In this document: positions 46,652 to 55,197 of the stretch, piece after piece
Layout of the letters: each line of letters opens with the position of its first letter
Numbering within the stretch: the stretch's first letter is position 1
Assembly (NCBI GenBank): GCA_023438245.1
Contig: JAEXRD010000063.1
Coordinates: forward strand, 31,371 to 95,370
Origin: Pseudomonadota bacterium
GTDB taxonomy: Bacteria > Desulfobacterota > Desulfovibrionia > Desulfovibrionales > Desulfovibrionaceae
Reading direction: 5' to 3'
DNA length: 64,000 nt
Notes under the pieces: model-generated
Database searches by the model: none
Seen by the model: only the letters and a program-made list of their open reading frames with translations
Told to the model about the DNA's origin: nothing
Position numbers and translations under genes: made by a program

Positions 46652-46800
46652 GGGCGGAAGTTGGCTAAAAACGCGGCGCTCGCCCTTCGCTGGACATGGC
46701 CTGGCCATGGCGGAGGAGGCGGCGGACCGCGACGAGTCCTGAGTGTTTTCCAATAGCTGCAACCGGGCCGTCCGCAGCCAGCGGCGCCCAGGAGGAGAGC

Positions 46801-49800
46801 ATGGCCAAAGCCCAGAAGGATCAGAGCGACAAGGCCGCCGTGGCCGCCGACGCCAAGCCCAAGGCCGCCAACAAGGCCGAGCTGACCAAGAAGATCGTCC
46901 TCACCGGCGCGGACATCGTGGCCATCGGGCCCGACGCCGAGCTGCTGGTGGGCGGCAAGAACTACAACACCGCCATCATCAGCCAGGTTCCCGGCATCCG
47001 CGCCCCGCAGTTCCGCGCCATTTCCTCCATCGCCTTCCACAAGCTGCTCGACGAGACCAAGGTCAACGCCTCCCTCGTCCGCACCATCATCGACAAGGAA
47101 TACAACACCACCGACTGGGCGGACGACGAGATCAACCGCGATCCCGAATTCCTGCGCAAGTTCACCCGCCGGATCGCCAAGCGCATCAAGGCCGAGGCGG
47201 TCAAGAGCACCGGCACGCTCATCAAGCTGCGCACCTTCGTGAACAACGTCGTCGAAGGCTTCGCCACCAGCCCCGAGGGCATCGACCAGCTGCGCAAGCG
47301 CTCCGTGCTGGTGCAGGCGGCCATCCTCTCCGTGGAGCTGCCCAGCGAGGTCAAGGACGCCGTGCGCAGCGCCTACCTGGACATCTGCGGCGAGGCGGGG
47401 CTGGAGAACGAGCCCGTGGCCGTGCGCTCTTCCGCCGCCGGAGAAGACAGCTGCAAGAAGGCCTTCGCCGGCCTGCAGGACACCTACCTGAACATCGTGG
47501 GCGACGAGCGGTGCGTGGAGGCCTACCACTGGGACTGCGCCAGCGCCTACAACCTGCGCTCCATGACCTACCGCCGCGAGTCCATCCTGGACGCCGTGCA
47601 CATGGCCGAGGAGACCGGCGACGACTCCATCGCCGAGAACGCCAAGAAGGAATGGGCCATCGAGAACACCTCGCTCTCGGTGTGCATCATGCGCATGATC
47701 AATCCCATGATCTCCGGCACGGCCTTCAGCGCCGACACCAGCACCGGCTGCCGGGGCACCGACCGCAACGACCTGGTCTCCATCGACGCCAGCTACGGCC
47801 TGGGCGAGGCCGTCGTGGGCGGCATGGTCACCCCGGACAAATTCTACGTGTTCCAGCGCGACGACGGCTCCGAGGTCGTGGTGCGCTACATGGGCTGCAA
47901 GGACAAGAAGATCGTCTACGACGAGGACGAGGGCGGCACCAAGGACGTCAAGGTCGACGAGAACGAGGTGTACCGCTGGGCGCTCTCCCTGGCCCAGGCC
48001 GAGGAAGTGGCGCGCGGCGTGCGCAACATCTCCAAGGCCTACGGCGGCATCATCATGGACACCGAGTTCTGCATCGACGCCGCCGACCGCCTGTGGTTCG
48101 TGCAGGCCCGGCCCGAGACCCGCTGGAACGAGGAGCTGGACAACCACCCCGACACCATCTTCATGCGCCGCAAGGAGGTCGATCCCAAGGCCCTTGCCGA
48201 TGCCGAGCTCATTCTTGAGGGCAACGGCGCCAGCCGTGGCGCGGGCCAGGGCGTTGTGCGCTTCCTGCGCTCCGCCCTGGAGCTGAACAAGGTCAACAAG
48301 GGCGACATCCTGGCCGCCGAGCGCACCGACCCGGACATGGTGCCGGGCATGCGCATCGCCAGCGCCATCCTGGCCGACGTGGGCGGCGACACCAGCCACG
48401 CGGCCATTACCTCGCGTGAGCTGGGCATTCCGGCGGTCATCGGCATCCAGCGCCTGGAGACCCTGCGCTCCCTGGACGGCCAGGAGATCACCGTGGACGG
48501 CTCCAGCGGCAGCGCCTACCGCGGCATGCTGCCCCTGGTGGACGTGGGCGGCGAGATCAACGTGGCCGAGCTGCCCGCCACCAAGACCAAGGTCGGCCTG
48601 ATCCTGGCCGACATCGGCCAGTCCCTGTTCCTCTCGCGCCTGCGCCGCGTGCCGGACTTCGAGGTGGGCCTGCTGCGCGCCGAGTTCATGCTCGGCAACA
48701 TCAGCGTGCACCCGCTGGCCCTGGAGGCCTTCGACCGGGGCGTGCTCTCCGCCCTGGTGGACGCCAAGGTGCGCGAGCTCGACGGCATGCTCTCCAAGGT
48801 CATGAAGGAGCAGTTGGCAAGCGGGCTCATCAGCATGCGCATCAAGCTGCGCGACTACGTGGGCCTGGTCACCGGCCTGGGCAAGGAGCTGGCCTCCCTG
48901 TCCGAGCGCGAGGGCACCAAGGGCACCGACGAGGTGCTGGCCATCCACCGCAAGCTGCGCGAGCTGGACAAGAAGCTCGACGAGCACATCGGCCTGGCCA
49001 CCGACCGCCTGGACACCCTCAAGACCTCCACCGACCTCAAGACCCACATCGCCGTTGTCATGGGCTACCACGACATCGTGGACGGCCACCACGAGGTGGG
49101 CATGGAGGCCCAGAAGCTCAAGCAGGACCACGAGCGCGAGGTGGAGAAGATCGCCCAGCGCATCAAGGACGACCCGGGCGTGGTCGAAGTGTTGGAGCGC
49201 ATCGCCTCCCTGCGCGAGGAAGTGGCCCTCAAAATGGGCCTGAAGAGCGAGATGGACGAGGTCCGCACCCTGCCGGAGCGCATCCGCAAGCTGCTGGAAT
49301 CCCGCGGCTTCCGCACCGGCAAGGAGCACTACATCCAGACCCTGGCCCAGGGCCTGGCCCTGTTCGCCATGGCCTTCTACGGCAAATCCATCATCTACCG
49401 CACCACGGACTTCAAGAGCAACGAATACCGCAACCTGCTGGGCGGCCTGCTGTTCGAGCAGCATGAGGACAACCCCATGCTGGGCTACCGCGGCGTCTCC
49501 CGCAACATCCACGACTGGGAGCTGGAGGCCTTCAAGCTGGCCCGCGGCATCTTCGGCGGCAAGAACCTGCACATCATGCTGCCCTTCGTGCGCACGCTGG
49601 AAGAAGCCCGCAGCATGAAGCGCTACCTCAAGGCCGTGCACAACATCGAGTCCGGCAAGGACGGGGTCAAGCTCATCCTCATGAGCGAGATTCCGGCCAA
49701 CGCCATCCTGTGCAAGGAGTTCCTGAAGGAAGTCGACGGCTTCTCCATCGGCTCCAACGACATGACCCAGATGGTGCTGGGCACCGACCGCGACAATCCG

Positions 49801-50394
49801 CGCCTGCAGCACATCTACGACGAGGAGGACCCGGCCGTTGTCTGGGCCATCCTGGTCACCATCTTCGCCGGCCAGAAGTACTGCAAGAAGGTGGGCTTCT
49901 GCGGCCAGGGCGTGTCCAATTCCGAGATCCTGCGCGGCCTGGTGGCCATCGCGGGCATCGACTCGGCCTCGGTTGTGCCCGACACCTACCGCAAGACCAA
50001 GGTCCAGATGGCCGAGGTGGAGCAGCTGGGCATCCCGCTGTCCCAGCTGGGCGAGTGGCTGCGCGACCAGCACTTCGGCAGGCTTGAAGTGCTTCTTGAA
50101 GAAAACGGCTACGGCCATATCCTCAAGCGCTACAAGACCGCGGAAGACCTGAAGGAATGGTACGAGGGCGAGCTGGACCGCTTCAGCGAGCAGCTGCGCG
50201 ACAACATTGAGAATCCCAAGGAAGCCTTCTACCGCCAGGAGATGGAGCACTTCCGCGCCACCTTCCACAAGCCGGTGATCTACGCCAGCTGGGACTGGGC
50301 GCACACGGTGGAGGACGCCATGCACCACGCCGGATTCGCCACCTACGAGGAGCAGGCCAAGGCCCTGGAAGTCAAGCGCTCCATGAAGTGGTAG
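46801..50394 (+). CDS. PEP synthase-like enzyme with large helical insertion
   Basis: A 1197-residue member of the PEP synthase / pyruvate-phosphate dikinase family (pyruvate + ATP to PEP). Order: ATP-grasp domain (VAVRSSAAGEDSCKKAFAG, ~205-225), swivelling phosphohistidine domain (GDTSHAAITSRELGIPAVIG, catalytic H533), and PEP-binding barrel (LLRAEFML, SIGSNDMTQMVLGTDRDN, and VGFCGQG with the catalytic Cys). Within the barrel, between LLRAEFML (~625) and the next barrel strand (~855), lies a ~190-residue helical insertion rich in Lys, Glu and Leu. The catalytic motifs are all kept. The ATG at 46801 has GGAGGAG; the upstream reading from 46696 has no such site. It follows pyc, so the pair could supply oxaloacetate and PEP. 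PEP synthase itself is expected at about 800 residues. Confidence 0.85.
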   Translation: MAKAQKDQSDKAAVAADAKPKAANKAELTKKIVLTGADIVAIGPDAELLVGGKNYNTAIISQVPGIRAPQFRAISSIAFHKLLDETKVNASLVRTIIDKEYNTTDWADDEINRDPEFLRKFTRRIAKRIKAEAVKSTGTLIKLRTFVNNVVEGFATSPEGIDQLRKRSVLVQAAILSVELPSEVKDAVRSAYLDICGEAGLENEPVAVRSSAAGEDSCKKAFAGLQDTYLNIVGDERCVEAYHWDCASAYNLRSMTYRRESILDAVHMAEETGDDSIAENAKKEWAIENTSLSVCIMRMINPMISGTAFSADTSTGCRGTDRNDLVSIDASYGLGEAVVGGMVTPDKFYVFQRDDGSEVVVRYMGCKDKKIVYDEDEGGTKDVKVDENEVYRWALSLAQAEEVARGVRNISKAYGGIIMDTEFCIDAADRLWFVQARPETRWNEELDNHPDTIFMRRKEVDPKALADAELILEGNGASRGAGQGVVRFLRSALELNKVNKGDILAAERTDPDMVPGMRIASAILADVGGDTSHAAITSRELGIPAVIGIQRLETLRSLDGQEITVDGSSGSAYRGMLPLVDVGGEINVAELPATKTKVGLILADIGQSLFLSRLRRVPDFEVGLLRAEFMLGNISVHPLALEAFDRGVLSALVDAKVRELDGMLSKVMKEQLASGLISMRIKLRDYVGLVTGLGKELASLSEREGTKGTDEVLAIHRKLRELDKKLDEHIGLATDRLDTLKTSTDLKTHIAVVMGYHDIVDGHHEVGMEAQKLKQDHEREVEKIAQRIKDDPGVVEVLERIASLREEVALKMGLKSEMDEVRTLPERIRKLLESRGFRTGKEHYIQTLAQGLALFAMAFYGKSIIYRTTDFKSNEYRNLLGGLLFEQHEDNPMLGYRGVSRNIHDWELEAFKLARGIFGGKNLHIMLPFVRTLEEARSMKRYLKAVHNIESGKDGVKLILMSEIPANAILCKEFLKEVDGFSIGSNDMTQMVLGTDRDNPRLQHIYDEEDPAVVWAILVTIFAGQKYCKKVGFCGQGVSNSEILRGLVAIAGIDSASVVPDTYRKTKVQMAEVEQLGIPLSQLGEWLRDQHFGRLEVLLEENGYGHILKRYKTAEDLKEWYEGELDRFSEQLRDNIENPKEAFYRQEMEHFRATFHKPVIYASWDWAHTVEDAMHHAGFATYEEQAKALEVKRSMKW

Positions 50395-50422
50395 GGCGCA
50401 CGGGAAGCACGACACAAACGGG

Positions 50423-50456
50423 ACGGCGGCCACAACTGGGCCGCCGTTCCTCTTTG
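50423..50456 (+). terminator. Hairpin between the PEP-synthase-like gene and the DsbA-like gene
   Basis: A 9-bp stem (ACGGCGGCC / GGCCGCCGT) with loop ACAACTG is followed by TTCCTCTTT. The poly-T is interrupted, so it may allow partial read-through into the DsbA-like gene 13 bases on. Confidence 0.65.
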
Positions 50457-50468
50457 AAGGAGACGAAC

Positions 50469-51221
50469 ATGAAACGCATTCTGGCCCTTTGCCTGCTGCT
50501 GGTCCTGGCCTGCGCCGGACTTGCCCGCGCGGCCGGAGCCGACGACGTGGCCAAGGCCATCAAGGACAATCCGCAGCTGGTGTTCGACGTCCTCAAGCAG
50601 GACAAGACGCAGCTGCTGGACATCCTGGACGCGGCCATTTCCGAGCGGGAGAACAAGGAGCGCATGCAGCGCTTCAACGCCAACCTGGCCAACCCGCTCA
50701 AGCCCGTGCTGGACGAGAAGCGGCCCTTCCTGGGCGACGCCAAGGCTCCCATCACCATCGTGGAGTACTCGGACTTCCTGTGCTCCTACTGCGGGCGCGG
50801 CTCCCAGACCATCACCGAGCTGATGCGCCGCCATCCCGGCAAGATTCGCGTGTTCTTCAAGCATTTTCCCAGCAAGGCCGGTTCCCTCGAACCCGCCCTG
50901 ATGTTCGAGACCCTGGGCAGGCAGAACCGCGACTTGGCCTGGCGCTTCGCCGAGCTGGCCTTCGCCTCGCAGGCCTCCCTGGCCGACGGCTCGGGCAAGG
51001 GCGTGGCCGCGCTGGTGGGCTCGCTGGGCGCCAATTACGCCAAGCTCAAGAAGGAAGTCGAGAACAAGGAGATCCTCGCGCTCATCCAGGCGGACGTGCA
51101 GGAGGCCAAAAGCTTCGGCCTGGACGGCACGCCCATGTTCCTGGTCAACGGGGTCCTGGTGCGCGGCGCGGTGCCTATTGAGGAGTTCGAGCGCGTCATC
51201 GCCCTTGTGCAAGCCCGCTAG
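50469..51221 (+). CDS. DsbA-family periplasmic thiol-disulfide oxidoreductase
   Basis: A 250-residue exported thioredoxin-fold protein. A signal peptide (ending LARAAG) is followed by an N-terminal helical extension (~25-90) and a DsbA/Com1-like domain. The active site is C105-S-Y-C108 in SDFLCSYCGRG and the cis-Pro loop is GTPMFLVNG. The N-terminal extension resembles that of ScsC/BDB-type proteins, where it mediates oligomerisation; whether it forms disulfides or isomerises them is not clear. The start at 50469 follows GAAGGAGA. No DsbB or DsbD gene is nearby. A strong terminator follows. Confidence 0.9.
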   Translation: MKRILALCLLLVLACAGLARAAGADDVAKAIKDNPQLVFDVLKQDKTQLLDILDAAISERENKERMQRFNANLANPLKPVLDEKRPFLGDAKAPITIVEYSDFLCSYCGRGSQTITELMRRHPGKIRVFFKHFPSKAGSLEPALMFETLGRQNRDLAWRFAELAFASQASLADGSGKGVAALVGSLGANYAKLKKEVENKEILALIQADVQEAKSFGLDGTPMFLVNGVLVRGAVPIEEFERVIALVQAR

Positions 51222-51241
51222 CGTTTCGAAAACGAAAGACA

Positions 51242-51276
51242 AAGCCCCGGTGGAGGATATCCGCCGGGGCTTTTTT
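51242..51276 (+). terminator. Rho-independent terminator after the DsbA-like gene
   Basis: A 9-bp stem (AAGCCCCGG / CCGGGGCTT), extended by three inner pairs around a seven-base loop, is followed by a run of six T. It lies between convergent genes and probably serves both. Confidence 0.92.
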
Positions 51277-51293
51277 CGTTTCGTGGGGCGCGC

Positions 51294-51647
51294 TCAGCCG
51301 TTGATCTGGGCGATCTCCTCGTCGATGAGGTCGGCGTCGGGCGCGTTGTAGCGCACCAGGTTGCGCAGGTGCAGGAAGCTCTCCGGCTCCATTTCCATGA
51401 ATTCGATGGCCACGCCCCGGCCGTCGCTGCGGATGACCCTGCAGTCGGTCTCGATGCGCACGTCGCTGGCCAGGGTCAGCACCACCTGGCCCTGCTCGCC
51501 GCTGCCGATGTGCGGGGTGGGCTCGGCCAGCAGCCCCTTGAGGCTGATGTTCTCCGTCACCAGCGAAACCGTGCGGCCCGTGAGGCCGTGGTACGTGGCG
51601 TCGAAATGCGTGTTCACTCGGCTTCTGCGGCGGCGTTCGTCTGGCAT
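51294..51647 (-). CDS. PilZ-domain protein (probable c-di-GMP receptor)
   Basis: A 117-residue single-domain PilZ protein. The c-di-GMP ligands are present: the Arg cluster (RRRRSR, residues 5-10) and NISLKG (N33, S35, G38), matching RxxxR and D/NxSxxG. The barrel continues to CRVIRSDGRGVAIEF, and a short acidic tail follows. Such stand-alone domains adjust motility or surface behaviour; the partner is unknown. The ATG at 51647 has GAGGGA upstream; an in-frame ATG at 51689 would add 14 residues without a site. It is convergent with the DsbA-like gene and downstream of the EamA gene in the opposite sense of function only. Confidence 0.88.
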   Translation of the reverse strand: MPDERRRRSRVNTHFDATYHGLTGRTVSLVTENISLKGLLAEPTPHIGSGEQGQVVLTLASDVRIETDCRVIRSDGRGVAIEFMEMEPESFLHLRNLVRYNAPDADLIDEEIAQING

Positions 51648-51719
51648 GGCGTCCCTCGGTCGAGTGCTGGTGTTACTGGTATTTAACACAGCTTCGAAGG
51701 ATTTGTATACAGTCCGGAC

Positions 51720-52610
51720 TCAGGGGGCGACGGGAGGAGCGGGCGCGCGCAGGCCCAGGATGCGCAGGTTCGGCAGGGCCACGCCCACCATGATGAGCGC
51801 CATGCCGCCGACCTGGATGGCCAGGATGTCCTCGCCCAGCACGAAGGCGGAGGCCAGCACCGTGGCGATGGGCTCCAGCGTGGAGCAGATGGAGGCGAAG
51901 GCGCTGCCGATCTTCTCGATGGACGCGTAGAGCAGGGTGACGGCCAGCGCCGTGGGGATGAGCCCCAGGGCCAGCGTCAGCAGCATGGAGCCGCCGTCGA
52001 GTTGGAGGAAGCCCACCGGCGGGGCCAGCACGGTGTACACCAGCCCTGCGCTGACGATGACGTAGAAGGACACGGTGCGCGGGTTCTCGCCCTTGAGCAT
52101 GGCGTGCACGCAGATGAGGTAGAACGAGAACACCAGCATGGACATGGTGGCCAGCAGGATGCCGGTCTGGCTCATGCTGCGCAGGAAGGCGTCGAAGAAC
52201 ACCAGCCCGCACCCGGCCATGACCAGGATGAGCGAGAACACTACGGTGCGGTCGAACCGGGCCTTGAAGAACAGGACCGAGAGGATGGTGACCATCACTG
52301 GATAGAAATACAGGATGAGCGAGGTGGTGGCCGCGCTGACGTATTGCAGCGAGGACATGAAACAGATGCTCTGCAGGGGATAGAACAGCGCGCCCAGCAC
52401 CACGGCCTTGACCAGGGTGCGCGGCCCGGCCCGCAGGATGTGCCGCTGCGTGGCCAGGATGTAGACGAAGAGCATGACCGCGGCGAAGCCGAAGCGGTAC
52501 TGCAGGATCTCGAAGGTGGCGAACCCGCGCGCGTAGGCCAGCTTGCCCAGGATGGCCAGCATGCCGAAGCAGAAGGCCGAGAGAATGGCCTGGATGACCC
52601 CGGTGAGCAT
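51720..52610 (-). CDS. EamA/DMT-family transporter
   Basis: A 296-residue inner-membrane protein with ten predicted transmembrane helices arranged as two homologous five-helix EamA halves (LSAFCFGMLAILGKLAY at the start of the first; the second ends with STLEPIATVLASAFVLGE). The STLEPxxxxLxxxxxLGE pattern is typical of drug/metabolite transporters that export amino acids, metabolites or nucleotides. The substrate is not predictable. It is separated from the downstream PilZ gene by about 70 bases and from the upstream DUF4139 gene by a hairpin, so it may be a single-gene unit. Confidence 0.92.
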   Translation of the reverse strand: MLTGVIQAILSAFCFGMLAILGKLAYARGFATFEILQYRFGFAAVMLFVYILATQRHILRAGPRTLVKAVVLGALFYPLQSICFMSSLQYVSAATTSLILYFYPVMVTILSVLFFKARFDRTVVFSLILVMAGCGLVFFDAFLRSMSQTGILLATMSMLVFSFYLICVHAMLKGENPRTVSFYVIVSAGLVYTVLAPPVGFLQLDGGSMLLTLALGLIPTALAVTLLYASIEKIGSAFASICSTLEPIATVLASAFVLGEDILAIQVGGMALIMVGVALPNLRILGLRAPAPPVAP

Positions 52611-52636
52611 GGGCGCGTGCCTCCAAAAATGTATGT

Positions 52637-52664
52637 GGGGCTTCCGGACTAATCCAGAAGCCCC
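52637..52664 (-). terminator. Hairpin downstream of the DUF4139 gene
   Basis: An 8-bp stem (GGGGCTTC / GAAGCCCC) with a 12-base loop. On the minus strand the T run (ATTTTT) starts several bases after the stem, so termination may be imperfect. Confidence 0.6.
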
Positions 52665-52683
52665 GCACAGGCAAGGAATTCTT

Positions 52684-54069
52684 CTACATATCCAGGGTGA
52701 AGGAATAGCTGAGCTGCGTGGGCTGGCCCTCGCCCGTGGGCGGCACGTCGAGGGTGAACTCGGCGGCGCGGGCCGTGGAGCGTGTCGGCTTGTGGCTCGA
52801 TTCCGTGAGCTTCCACTTGCCGGGGAAGCTCTCCTGCACGATGAGCGTGACCTTCTCCTTCTTGGCGTTGCGGATGGCCAGCTCCCACGAGCCCTTGAAG
52901 CCGGTCTTGCCGGTGCGCTCGTAGCTCTTGGCCGTGCGCTCTATGACGACGTCGAAGGCCTGGCCCAGCGCAATCTCGGCCTTGGCTCCGGCGGGAACGC
53001 GCTCCAGCTGGGCCTCGCCCACGAGCCTGCGCACGCCGTCGTCCATCTGGTACACGCGAATCACGCCTTTCGGCAGGGGCTGCCCTAAACCTTCGGCCCC
53101 GATGTTCCGAAAAGAGATGAGGGTCTGCACGCTCTGCGGAATGGGGTCGCTCGACCTGCCCGAGGGCACGGCGCTGGCCCTGGCCACGAGGTTCTTTGTC
53201 ACCGAGACCTTGCCCGACTGGGCCAGCGGGATGCGCACCAGCCCCTGGTCCGGCAGGTCAAGCAGGCCGGGCAGCTTGTAGATGTGGTGCTCGAAAAGAG
53301 CTTCCGGGGCAGTCCCAGCGGCGTCCTCCAGCATAGCCATCATGGGTGCGGAGGCCTTGGCCAGCATGCGCCTTCCCGGGGCCTGGCCCACGTCTCCGGC
53401 CAGCAGTTCGACCCTGGCGGCGCGGAAGGGCAGGCCCGAGCGGTTGGTGAGGGTGGCCTGGCCGTCCAGGCTGGCGGTCTTGAAGGCGGCGTCGGATACG
53501 AGGTCGTAGTCCATGCGCCAGCTGATTTCTCCGGCCACGTACTGGACTGCGACCCGGCGCTTTTCCGGGCCGGAGTTGGCGTAGGCCAGGGTAACGCGCG
53601 GGCCGGGGCCCACGGGCAGGGCAGGGTAGAGGATGGATTCCACCGGACCGGCGTAGATCTGGCCATCCACCAGGAACAGCGGCGCTTCCTCCGCCGAGAG
53701 CAGCCGGGCCTGCTTGCGCGCGCGGCCCTCGCGCGTGGAGCCGTCGGGGATGGTGATGGTCAGCACCTGGCCCACGTGGGCCTTGAGCAGGGCGGTGGGG
53801 CCGGAGAGCGGCGGCTCCTGGGTCAGGCCGAGAATTTTCAGCCCGCCCTGGCCGTCGCCGGGCTTGATGGCGAGGGTGGTCACGTCCAGGCCCGGGGCCA
53901 GGCCTTCCAGCCCCACGGCGCCCTTGCCTCGGGCAAGGGTCAGGGTGCGGGAGTCGGAGACCAGACTCTGGCCATTCTGGGTGATGGTGAGGCGCTGGCC
54001 GGGAGCATCCTGGGCCAGTGCGGGCAGGGCCAGGACCATAACGAGGAGCAGCGGCAGGAGAACGTTCAT
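52684..54069 (-). CDS. Exported DUF4139 protein
   Basis: A 461-residue protein with a signal peptide (MNVLLPLLLVMVLALPALAQ) and no further membrane helix. It has beta-rich sequence with the features of DUF4139 proteins: an N-terminal DUF4140-like part, WRMDYDLVSD in the middle, LTNRSGLPFRAARVELLAGDV, and IVIERTAKSYE-like strands near residue 375. No biochemical function is known for this family; other members are secreted or envelope proteins. The gene is monocistronic, with the AT-rich region before motA at its 5' side. Confidence 0.8.
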   Translation of the reverse strand: MNVLLPLLLVMVLALPALAQDAPGQRLTITQNGQSLVSDSRTLTLARGKGAVGLEGLAPGLDVTTLAIKPGDGQGGLKILGLTQEPPLSGPTALLKAHVGQVLTITIPDGSTREGRARKQARLLSAEEAPLFLVDGQIYAGPVESILYPALPVGPGPRVTLAYANSGPEKRRVAVQYVAGEISWRMDYDLVSDAAFKTASLDGQATLTNRSGLPFRAARVELLAGDVGQAPGRRMLAKASAPMMAMLEDAAGTAPEALFEHHIYKLPGLLDLPDQGLVRIPLAQSGKVSVTKNLVARASAVPSGRSSDPIPQSVQTLISFRNIGAEGLGQPLPKGVIRVYQMDDGVRRLVGEAQLERVPAGAKAEIALGQAFDVVIERTAKSYERTGKTGFKGSWELAIRNAKKEKVTLIVQESFPGKWKLTESSHKPTRSTARAAEFTLDVPPTGEGQPTQLSYSFTLDM

Positions 54070-54099
54070 GGAGACCTCCGAAACGTGTGTTCACCGAGC

Positions 54100-54339
54100 C
54101 TTGATCCTATCAAACTTCGTAGTAGAATTGAAGTGGTAAATATCACAGAGGAAAATCAGAATATAGAGTTTGTTATGACTTTTTCTAGTTACCGGAATTT
54201 CAGACTATTTTCGTTGCAAGGAAATCAGTGCTTTACAAGACGATGTGAATTGGTTCAATACTAGTAGCCGGTAATGCCTGCGGCGAGGCGAGAGCAGTCC
54301 GTATGCGTACAGCCTGGCCATGCCCCTTCTGGAGTTCTC
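54100..54339 (+). promoter_or_regulatory. AT-rich divergent promoter region between DUF4139 gene and motA
   Basis: Counting by eye, 39 of the 120 bases at 54121-54240 are G or C, far below the surrounding genes. A GCCGGTAA at 54267-54274 differs from the sigma-28 -10 (GCCGATAA) at one base, but no TAAA lies at the right distance. No ORF of note is present. Confidence 0.55.
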
Positions 54340-55197
54340 ATGTTCGCGATCATCGGCATCTTCGTCGTGCTCGGCTGCGTCATCGGCGGCTTCCTCCTGG
54401 AAGGCGGTCCGCTGGGCGTGCTCGTGCAGCCCATCGAGCTGCTCATCATCGGTGGCGCGGCCACGGGCTCGTTCTTCATCGCTTCGCCCAAGACCGTCAT
54501 CTTCGGAACCATCAAGAAGGCCTTCAAGGTCTTCACCGCCAAGGAGGCCGGGAAGCAGAGCTACCTGGACATCCTATCCATCCTGTACACGCTGATGAAC
54601 ATGGCCCGCCGCGACGGCATCGTGTCCATCGAGTCCCACGTGAGCAAGCCCGACGGCAGCGCGGTGTTCACCCGCTATCCCGCCGTGCTCAAGAACCATG
54701 AGGTGCTCGACTTCATCTGCGACAACTTCAAGGTGCTCCTGGCGGGCAACATCGAGCCGCACCAGTTCGAGTCGGTCATGGATATCGACATGGACGCCTC
54801 GCACAAGCACGAATCCATCGCCCCGGCGGCCATCAACAAGGTCGCCGACTCGCTGCCCGGCCTGGGCATCGTGGCCGCGGTGCTCGGCGTCGTGCTCACC
54901 ATGGGCAAGATCAACGAGCCGCCCGAGGTGCTGGGCCACTCCATCGGCGCCGCGCTGGTGGGCACCTTCCTGGGCATTCTCATGTGCTACGGCTTTGCAG
55001 GCCCCATGGCCCAGAACCTGGAGTATCAGGTGAAGGAAAACCATGCCATGCTCGAGGTCGTGAAGGCCGGGCTGGTGGGCTTTTCCAGCGGCTTTGCCCC
55101 CATGCTCGCGGTGGAGGCCGCGCGCCGCGCCATTCCCCGCCCGGCCCGCCCCACCTTCGAGGAACTGGAAGGAGCGTTGAAGGGTGGCGCGAAATAA
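54340..55197 (+). CDS. motA: Flagellar motor stator protein MotA
   Basis: A 285-residue stator subunit with four transmembrane helices. The cytoplasmic loop holds the charged residues that contact the rotor (RRDGIVSIESHV). The third helix begins with the conserved proline in LPGLGIVAAVLGVVLTMG, next to the ion channel. With MotB it forms the ion-driven torque generator. The start at 54340 follows CTGGAG; an in-frame ATG at 54274 would add 22 polar residues before the first helix and is rejected. The gene overlaps motB by 14 bases. The ion used (H+ or Na+) cannot be settled here. Confidence 0.95.
   Translation: MFAIIGIFVVLGCVIGGFLLEGGPLGVLVQPIELLIIGGAATGSFFIASPKTVIFGTIKKAFKVFTAKEAGKQSYLDILSILYTLMNMARRDGIVSIESHVSKPDGSAVFTRYPAVLKNHEVLDFICDNFKVLLAGNIEPHQFESVMDIDMDASHKHESIAPAAINKVADSLPGLGIVAAVLGVVLTMGKINEPPEVLGHSIGAALVGTFLGILMCYGFAGPMAQNLEYQVKENHAMLEVVKAGLVGFSSGFAPMLAVEAARRAIPRPARPTFEELEGALKGGAK

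Larger units (their letters stand above)
46441..46800 (+). other. 360-bp intergenic region between pyc and the PEP-synthase-like gene
   Basis: No convincing gene is present. It holds a small hairpin just after pyc (AACGCCC/GGGCGTT, 46445-46464), the large hairpin at 46511-46588, a T-rich stretch, a promoter-like pair around 46625-46651, and about 150 bases of untranslated leader ending in GGAGGAG before the ATG at 46801. Confidence 0.7.

Noticed and set aside
46138..50433. A minus-strand open frame of over 1400 codons opposite the PEP-synthase-like gene
   Set aside because: The translation is repetitive His/Val/Leu/Gly/Ala sequence with no motifs, whereas the plus strand gives an enzyme with intact catalytic boxes.
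54274..55197. Longer MotA start at 54274
   Set aside because: It adds 22 polar residues before the first helix, which MotA does not have. The start at 54340 has CTGGAG upstream.
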